Shown here one piece after another: positions 22,568 through 28,500 of a DNA stretch of 30,230 nucleotides. A program made the position numbers and the translations under genes. The stretch covers positions 1-30,230 of the IMG/VR virus record IMGVR_UViG_3300034093_001897; one strand, 5' to 3'. Each line of letters opens with the position of its first letter. The stretch's first letter is position 1. Origin of the DNA: a virus. A model generated the notes under the pieces. It ran no database searches and had not been told where the DNA came from. It worked only from the letters and a program-made list of their open reading frames with translations.

Positions 22568-23613
22568 TGAAAGAAACTATGATTAAACGCATAGGCTTTG
22601 CCTGCAAATGGATCAATGATCCTGAAGAAGTCAACGGCATGAAGATCAATGCCAAAGACCGTGACTTAAATACTGGTGCTACTACAGTTAGGTGGTTGCG
22701 TGAACATCCCCAAGAAGCAGAACAGCGACTTTGGGACTTGATGAAACGAAATATTGATGCCTGCACCAAGTTGGTGGCCAGGGTAGGAACACTAGATGAA
22801 GATCTTAGAATGGTACGACTCAGCAGCGATATACTGCCTGTATACACTGAGCCTAGTTGGAAGTGGTTTTGGCGGCAGCCCGATGTTAGAGCCTATGCAG
22901 AAACAGCATTTAGAACAGTGGGAGATTTGGCTCGCCAGAACGGTGTTCGCCTGTCTTTCCACCCTGGTCAGTTTTGCGTGTTGGCATCTATCAACCCTGG
23001 TATTGTAGAACGAAGTATCGAAGAGTTTGAGTATCATGTGGACATGGCTCGCTGGATGGGCTATGGCAAGACGTTTCAAGACTTTAAGATCAATGTGCAT
23101 ATCTCGGGTAAGCAAGGTCCACAAGGTGTTCGTGATGCTCTAAGCAAAATGACACCCGAAGCCCGTAACTGTCTTACCATTGAGAATGACGAAATGACCT
23201 GGGGCATTGACTCTAGCATTGAGTTGGTCAAGGACTGTGCCCTGGTCATGGACATACATCATCATTGGATTAACTCTGGAGAATATATTGAAGCAACTGA
23301 CGACCGTGTTAAGCGGATTATTGATAGCTGGCGTGGCGTTCGCCCTGTTTTACATTATAGTGTTTCACGGGAAGACTGTCTTATTGACCATCCCGGACAT
23401 ATCCGTCCCAATCTTTCGACCCTCTTAGAGCAGGGCTACAAAAAACAAAAGCTCAGAGCACATTCAGAATTTTACTGGAATACAGCAGTAAATGAATGGG
23501 CACTGAGCTTTCGAGACTCGTTTGACATCATGTGCGAAAGCAAGGCTAAGAATCTATCCAGCTTTGCACTCTATGAACAAAGTCTTAAGCAGCCGGCTTT
23601 ACTTTTGGCTTAA
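22567..23613 (+). CDS. uvsE: UV damage endonuclease (UvdE/UvsE)
   Basis: The 348-residue protein matches UVDE: IGFACKWI at the start, RLSFHPGQFCVLAS at about 134-148, INVHISGKQGPQGV, LTIENDEMTWG, and ALVMDIHHHWIN, then VLHYSVSRE and the C-terminal RAHSEFYWN. These His, Glu and Asp residues line the TIM-barrel metal site. It nicks DNA 5' of UV photoproducts and other lesions. Length is in the family range. A second in-frame ATG at 22579 is a possible alternative start. Marine surface phages commonly carry such repair genes. Its 3' end overlaps the convergent Pro/Ala/Lys-rich gene by 29 nt. Confidence 0.93.
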   Translation: MKETMIKRIGFACKWINDPEEVNGMKINAKDRDLNTGATTVRWLREHPQEAEQRLWDLMKRNIDACTKLVARVGTLDEDLRMVRLSSDILPVYTEPSWKWFWRQPDVRAYAETAFRTVGDLARQNGVRLSFHPGQFCVLASINPGIVERSIEEFEYHVDMARWMGYGKTFQDFKINVHISGKQGPQGVRDALSKMTPEARNCLTIENDEMTWGIDSSIELVKDCALVMDIHHHWINSGEYIEATDDRVKRIIDSWRGVRPVLHYSVSREDCLIDHPGHIRPNLSTLLEQGYKKQKLRAHSEFYWNTAVNEWALSFRDSFDIMCESKAKNLSSFALYEQSLKQPALLLA

Positions 23614-23905
23614 GTGGTGCTTTTGGCTTAGGTGGTGCTTTTGACGTTGCAGTCTTTGGAGCAACAGGCTTTTTGGCAACCTGTGGCTTTTTAGGTGCAG
23701 GCTTTTTAGCAGGTGCTTGTTCAACCACAGCCGCTGGAACAACTGCTTCTGCCTCAACAACCACTGCTTCAACTACAGGCGCAGGTGCTGCCTCAACAAC
23801 CACTGCCTCAACTACAGGCGCAGGTGCTGCCTCAGCTTTATATGGGGCTTCCGCAGTTTGTTCTGCTGGCTTGGCGCCAAATAGTTTCTTTAATAAATCG
23901 ATCAT
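23585..23905 (-). CDS. Ala/Pro/Val/Lys-rich protein with H1-like tail
   Basis: The product has 106 residues from ATG 23905, chosen because AAGGAG precedes it; an upstream start at 23944 has none. MIDLLKKLFGAKPAEQ forms an amphipathic N-terminal helix. Two copies of a 13-residue unit (EAAPAPVVEAVVV) follow, then a Lys/Pro/Ala-rich tail (KKPAPKKPQVAKKPVAPK, KPKAPLKPKVKPAA) like histone H1 C-termini. It is probably disordered and may bind DNA through the basic end. It is convergent with uvsE and overlaps its last 29 nt. Confidence 0.7.
   Translation of the reverse strand: MIDLLKKLFGAKPAEQTAEAPYKAEAAPAPVVEAVVVEAAPAPVVEAVVVEAEAVVPAAVVEQAPAKKPAPKKPQVAKKPVAPKTATSKAPPKPKAPLKPKVKPAA
23755..23832. repeat. 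two tandem 39-nt repeats inside the Pro/Ala-rich gene
   Basis: Units 23755-23793 and 23794-23832 differ at one position (CTGCTTC versus CTGCCTC). They encode the 13-residue repeat EAAPAPVVEAVVV on the minus strand. Near the gene's 3' end, an 18-nt unit (GGCTTAAGTGGTGCTTTT) is also repeated in slightly altered form. Confidence 0.9.
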
Positions 23906-23933
23906 ACTAAATCTCCTTAGGAATTTATTTAGC

Positions 23934-23941
23934 GGTAAATA
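23934..23941 (+). promoter_or_regulatory. late-type octamer GGTAAATA, 5 nt before the SOD gene
   Basis: GGTAAATA, one mismatch to NATAAATA, is followed by CATAT and ATG 23947, with no Shine-Dalgarno. The divergent minus-strand gene in contrast has AAGGAG. Confidence 0.45.
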
Positions 23942-23946
23942 CATAT

Positions 23947-24513
23947 ATGGAATTTAAATTCATTCAAAAGTTTATAATCGAAGGCAAAAAAGACAAACTC
24001 ATACAGTTGACACTGCCCTACGACCCCGATGAGTTGGCGCCAATAAAATCCAAAGAAACTATAGATTATCACTACGGTACACTATATAAAGCCTATGTTG
24101 ATCGATACAACAAGGGCGAGGGTGATGACGATTTCAACGAAGCTGGTGCGTTTTTACACAATATCTATTTTGGTCAATTACAAAAACCAGAAGGTGCCAA
24201 TAGACCCTATGATGCTATTTTACAGTTTATAGAAAAACATTTTGATACATTTGATCGTTTCAAAGAAGAATTTGAAAAAACTGCTATGACAATACAAGGC
24301 AGCGGGTGGGCATACCTAGCTCGAGATGGCAAGATCAAAACCATTGCGAATCACGAAATTAGAAATGATATTGTGCTGTTAGTAGATTGGTGGGAACACG
24401 CTTGGGCTTTAGACTATCAGGCTGATAAAAAAAGCTATTTGAAAAACATATGGAAGCTAATAAACTGGAGAGTAATCAATGGCGTACTCGGACAAAGTAA
24501 TCGATCACTATGA
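23947..24513 (+). CDS. Fe/Mn-family superoxide dismutase
   Basis: The 188-residue protein has all four metal ligands: H42 (DYHYGTLYKAYV), H71 (AFLHNIYF), D147 and H151 (DWWEHAWALDY). Y50 corresponds to the catalytic Tyr34. The position of the common gateway His30 is Leu46, and the second-sphere position of MnSOD Gln146 is His136 in IANHEI, while the FeSOD Gln69 site is Gly67; a His there is known in some archaeal-type enzymes. Metal choice cannot be told from this. It converts superoxide to O2 and H2O2. Its stop lies 35 nt inside iscU, so the two are coupled. It follows a late-type octamer. Confidence 0.88.
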   Translation: MEFKFIQKFIIEGKKDKLIQLTLPYDPDELAPIKSKETIDYHYGTLYKAYVDRYNKGEGDDDFNEAGAFLHNIYFGQLQKPEGANRPYDAILQFIEKHFDTFDRFKEEFEKTAMTIQGSGWAYLARDGKIKTIANHEIRNDIVLLVDWWEHAWALDYQADKKSYLKNIWKLINWRVINGVLGQSNRSL

Positions 24514-24865
24514 AAACCCACGTAATGTAGGATCATTTGCTAAAGATGATCCCAACATAGGCACAGGTATGGTCGGTGCTCCGGCATGCGGAGATGTAAT
24601 GAAATTACAGATAAAGGTAGACAATGATACAGGTCTTATTACAGATGCAAAATTTAAAACGTATGGCTGCGGATCGGCTATCGCGAGTTCGAGCCTCATT
24701 ACAGAATGGGTCAAAGGAAAAACCCTCGACCAAGCCGGAGCAATTAAAAACTCCGAAATCGCCGAAGAACTAGCCCTACCTCCAGTAAAGATACACTGTA
24801 GTATTCTAGCAGAGGATGCAATCAAAGCAGCCGTAAATGATTACCGTAACCGACACAGCCTGTAA
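24479..24865 (+). CDS. iscU: Fe-S cluster scaffold protein IscU
   Basis: The 128-residue protein is close to bacterial IscU over its length. Cluster ligands are C37 (APACGDVMKL), C64 (YGCGSAIASSS) and C107 with H106 (KIHCSILAED), plus the Asp39 that tunes cluster release. The LPPVK motif (100-104), recognised by the HscA chaperone in bacteria, is intact, so a working link to a host Isc chaperone system is plausible. The start is secure because the N-terminus MAYSDKVIDHYENPRNVG matches the family; it overlaps the SOD gene by 35 nt. The next gene, iscA, overlaps its end by 29 nt. No IscS, HscA or HscB is in the window. Confidence 0.95.
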   Translation: MAYSDKVIDHYENPRNVGSFAKDDPNIGTGMVGAPACGDVMKLQIKVDNDTGLITDAKFKTYGCGSAIASSSLITEWVKGKTLDQAGAIKNSEIAEELALPPVKIHCSILAEDAIKAAVNDYRNRHSL

Positions 24866-25163
24866 AAGAATTAAGCAAACACTTGCCAAACGTGGCAAGG
24901 GTGCGGGTATTCGAATAGGTGTTAGAACTACAGGGTGTAGTGGGTTGGCCTACGTATTAGAATACGTAGATGACTACAAACCCGAAACTGGAGTAACTAA
25001 TTTTGCTCAAGATGGTTTTGTTGTTTTGGTAGATGCCAAAAGTCTAGTGTATCTAAAAGGGATAACTATGGATTGGGTTCGCAATGGGCTCAATGAGGGA
25101 TTTGACTTCGTCAATCCCAACGAACGTGATCGATGCGGTTGCGGTGAAAGTTTTAGAGTTTAG
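24837..25163 (+). CDS. iscA: A-type Fe-S carrier protein IscA
   Basis: The 108-residue protein has the three cysteines of A-type carriers: C34 in TTGCSGLAYVLE and C100-G-C102 in RCGCGESF. NEGFDFVNPN matches IscA closely. It accepts or delivers Fe-S clusters downstream of IscU. The ATG at 24837 lies in the iscU coding region (29-nt overlap); the start agrees with the family length. Order iscU-iscA is that of bacterial isc operons, without iscS or iscR. The 3' end overlaps the convergent zinc-ribbon gene by 11 nt. Confidence 0.93.
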   Translation: MITVTDTACKRIKQTLAKRGKGAGIRIGVRTTGCSGLAYVLEYVDDYKPETGVTNFAQDGFVVLVDAKSLVYLKGITMDWVRNGLNEGFDFVNPNERDRCGCGESFRV

Positions 25164-25440
25164 AAATATCTAGATCAGCGTCAGCGGGCATATCCCAGAT
25201 TTTCTTGTGATCTACTCCTGTTCGCTGCGCAAATCTCTTGATATCGCACCCAGAACAACAATGAAAGTAGTTGTTATTCAACCGTTTTCTATCTATATTT
25301 TTTAGATCTCTTTCAAACACTGCATCACAGTCATCACACTTTAAAGTCACAACGGTTTTTGTCCTGGTATAACTGTGTTGATTGCCCAGTTTACTGAACC
25401 TAACATATTGATTTTTCTGCGATCTGGTCTGTATGAACAT
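25153..25440 (-). CDS. small zinc-ribbon protein
   Basis: The 95-residue protein has C35-D-D-C38 and H60-C61-C62-S-G-C65, a likely zinc site, separated by a basic helix (ERDLKNIDRKRL). The N-terminus is basic (RSQKNQYVRFSKLGNQ) and the C-terminus acidic. It may bind DNA or RNA or be a small HNH-like relative; no catalytic His-Asn-His can be assigned. It is convergent with iscA, and a late-type octamer TGTAAATA lies 4 nt before its ATG on the minus strand. Confidence 0.6.
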   Translation of the reverse strand: MFIQTRSQKNQYVRFSKLGNQHSYTRTKTVVTLKCDDCDAVFERDLKNIDRKRLNNNYFHCCSGCDIKRFAQRTGVDHKKIWDMPADADLDISKL

Positions 25441-25444
25441 CTAG

Positions 25445-25452
25445 TATTTACA
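25445..25452 (-). promoter_or_regulatory. late-type octamer TGTAAATA, 4 nt before the zinc-ribbon gene
   Basis: On the minus strand TGTAAATA is followed by CTAG and ATG 25440. It has one mismatch to NATAAATA, and no Shine-Dalgarno is present. Confidence 0.4.
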
Positions 25453-25472
25453 TTAGGCTTATAAAAACTTTG

Positions 25473-25480
25473 GATAAATA
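25473..25480 (+). promoter_or_regulatory. late-type promoter octamer GATAAATA for the giant structural gene
   Basis: An exact NATAAATA match, 30 nt before ATG 25511, with AGGA before the start. The transcript would have a normal leader of about 25 nt. Confidence 0.7.
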
Positions 25481-25510
25481 TTATCGATATCCAAACACAT
25501 AGGATCTGCT

Positions 25511-28500
25511 ATGGCAAGAAAAATTATTAATATTGGTGCAATTGGCAACGACGGCACCGGCGACAGTATCAGAGACAGTTTTAGATCTGTCAACGACAAC
25601 TTTAGAGAACTCTATAGTTCACTAGGACTAGGTGAAAAACTCACATTCATAGGTCTAGATGATACACCCGAATCATTTCCTAACGATTATGAAAATGCGT
25701 TGGTTGTGATCAATGATACCACAGACGGCGTGGTTTTCAAAAAACTAGAAGCTGGCGTAGGTGTTCAAATTGATTTTGATACCAGTCAAAATTCCATTGT
25801 GGTCAACAGCTTGTTTTCAGATATTTCAGGCGATCCTAATCCAAATCTAGGAGGACCAGTTAATGCTCAAAGTGGTGGAGTAAGATATCCTATTGGAAAT
25901 TTACCCGATATAGGATCTTTTTCTGAACTCACTGATTCAATTGGCAGAATAAACACAATTCACGGATCCACTGCCACAGAAACAAACAGACTGGCGGCCA
26001 ATAAGGGCTATGTAGATTCCAAGATATCCCTGCAGGGCATAGATGCTGTTGATCCTGCTACCAATACAACCAACACTGCATTTGGTACCATGACCGGGCC
26101 GTTGATACTTTCAAGAGACCCTGTGGATGATGATGATGTGGCCTACAATGGTTTGATAGCTGCCACCAAACGATATGTTGACAGTTCCGGTTATAGCAGC
26201 ACAGTGAATCTGTATGTGAGTACAGCCGGGTTAGATGATCGACCAGGTGTTGGATTAGACCGACAAGGTCGCAGTTTGGCCTATGCATATAAGACACTAG
26301 AAGCTGCTCTTAAACGTGCAGAAGAATTGGTGCTGGAAGCACCGTTAGAAATTGGCCCTTACAAGAAAGTTCTTACTTGGAACAACGGTGATGAGCCTTG
26401 TACTCTAGTAGAAATTGACGATACCAGTGCTACCGCAGGCACTGGTTTCAGTCCTGCATTTATTTTTATGAATGTGGACACAGTTGAAATTGTCAGCGGT
26501 GGCCTAAATTATCTACCCGGTGACATACTTACTGTGGCCACTGGTACCGGTACAGCAGCAAGATATCAGGTGCTGTCGGTTAGTCCTGGCGGCTCAGGAG
26601 GACGAGGACCAGTTACTGCCATTAGACAGATCACTGGCGGCAACTACAGCGTGTTGCCCGCACCAGTGGCTCCAGCAGCCACTACCTGTCCCGGCAGCAG
26701 TGTTGGTGTTAGAACTGGATGCACACTAAATCTCACATTCAAAGTGGCCAGAGTGCAGGTTAACTCGGGAGGCCGTGGAACTGGATACGGTTTAGTGTCA
26801 GTGAGATTTGTTGGTGGTGGTGGTGGTGGAGCCTTTGGTGTAGCAGATGTTAGCGCAGTTGACGGCGGCATAAACAGCATCAGTATCACCAACGGAGGAA
26901 CAGGGTTTACTTCGCAGCCATCTATACTTGTGAGTCTTCCAAGATTTAGATTGTTTACCAGCGGTTACAGAACAGACTTTACTGGAAATCCTGCATTGAG
27001 CACAGTGGCTGCTAACGCAGCCAAAGACATACGAGAAGGACTATATCTTCGTGGGGAAACGTCTGGAGCTCTTGCACAGATTCTAGCACACGACGGTACT
27101 TTGGACACGTCCGGCAATGAAGAATTTGATGTTGATGTTGTCAGTGGTGAATTTGTTGTTGGCGAGGTTATTTCATTCGGTGATGTAACCAAACGTATTC
27201 AAATTTCTGTATTTGTTGAAACTGGCATTTACCTAGAAAATTTACCATTACGTGTGCCTCAAAACGTGGCAGTAATAGGTGATGAATTTCGTAGAACTAT
27301 TATTAGACCACAGATAGGCTTTGACAGTTCCAGTCCCTGGGCATTTTTGAATTTTAGACGAGATCCTGTGGTAGACGGACTGACTGTGGCAAATGAACTG
27401 TATGGTTATCACTATCTAGCAGATTCCACACAGCCTGTTTATCCCCTGATCAATAACAAAGGTAACTATACCAGTGCTGCACGACTGATCACATTGAATA
27501 GAAAGTTTATTCAAGATCAGGTCATAGGTTGGATCAATAATCAAATTTTAACAAACACTGCACCATTTACATCTGCATTTGACTACAATGAAGATATCTG
27601 TTATAGAGACGTTGGCTTGATCATAGACTCTATGGTATTTGATTTGAAATGGAGTGGACAGAATCGCACAATTTCTGCTGCATTGAAATACAAGGGACCA
27701 GCAGTTCCGGGCAGTAATCCTGCACTAGCTATTGGTGCGCAACTGAGTCAGACTGTGGCCGGTATTCAACGTATCAACACCTTGGCCCAAGACATTATCG
27801 ACAATGTGAGTATTGCGGCACTGTATACATTGTCCGGTACTGTGGCCACTACTGCCACAGTACCAACACTACAGACTCTAGACGAAGGTCTAGTGGCAGA
27901 AGTAGGATCCGATACTGTGATCACATTGTTGACCAATGCCATAGTTGATGTTATCAGCAACAGTGGAACAGTAAACTATCCCAAAGACAACGGCGATATG
28001 GACATGTTCTTGTGTAACGATGCTGTAATCCTAAGAGCCATGACCTTCCAGGGTCAAGGTGGATTTGCAATGGTATTAGATCCAGAGGGACAAATCCTTG
28101 CTAAATCTCCGTACTGTCAAGAATCTGCATCCTTTAGTAGAAGTATAAATGCCAAGGCATTTTCTGGTGGTATGTTTGTAGATGGATTCACCGGCAATCA
28201 GAAATTTGTCATAGACAGCAAAGACAGTAATATATTTTTACGAGTATCGGGACTGCTGAGACCGCCTAATACTCCCTGCAGCTTTATTGTCAGTGGTGAA
28301 ATTTACAGAATAAACTACATTAGAGGGTATACATTTGGAACAGGTGCTGCTACTGCTACCACAGGTGGATTCAGCACAGCTCAGTTCATCTTGGATGAGC
28401 TGACACCTTACACACCTGCTGCTGGATCACGTGCCTGTACATTTAGTACTCCAAATATAACCACTGCATCTGTTCACGAACTACAACCAGGTGCCATTGT

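Noticed and set aside
23673-23957. Plus-strand open frame rich in Thr, Ala and Ser opposite the Pro/Ala-rich gene
   Set aside because: It is the antisense of a repetitive gene that has AAGGAG and a sensible start; repeated codons keep the opposite strand open.
26811-26830. GGT microsatellite-like run
   Set aside because: It encodes a glycine-rich loop in frame within a Gly-rich segment; no sign of a separate element.
26058-27960. Short open frames on both strands within the giant structural gene
   Set aside because: The plus-strand frame from 25511 is open throughout and has phage-typical content; the others are shadows.
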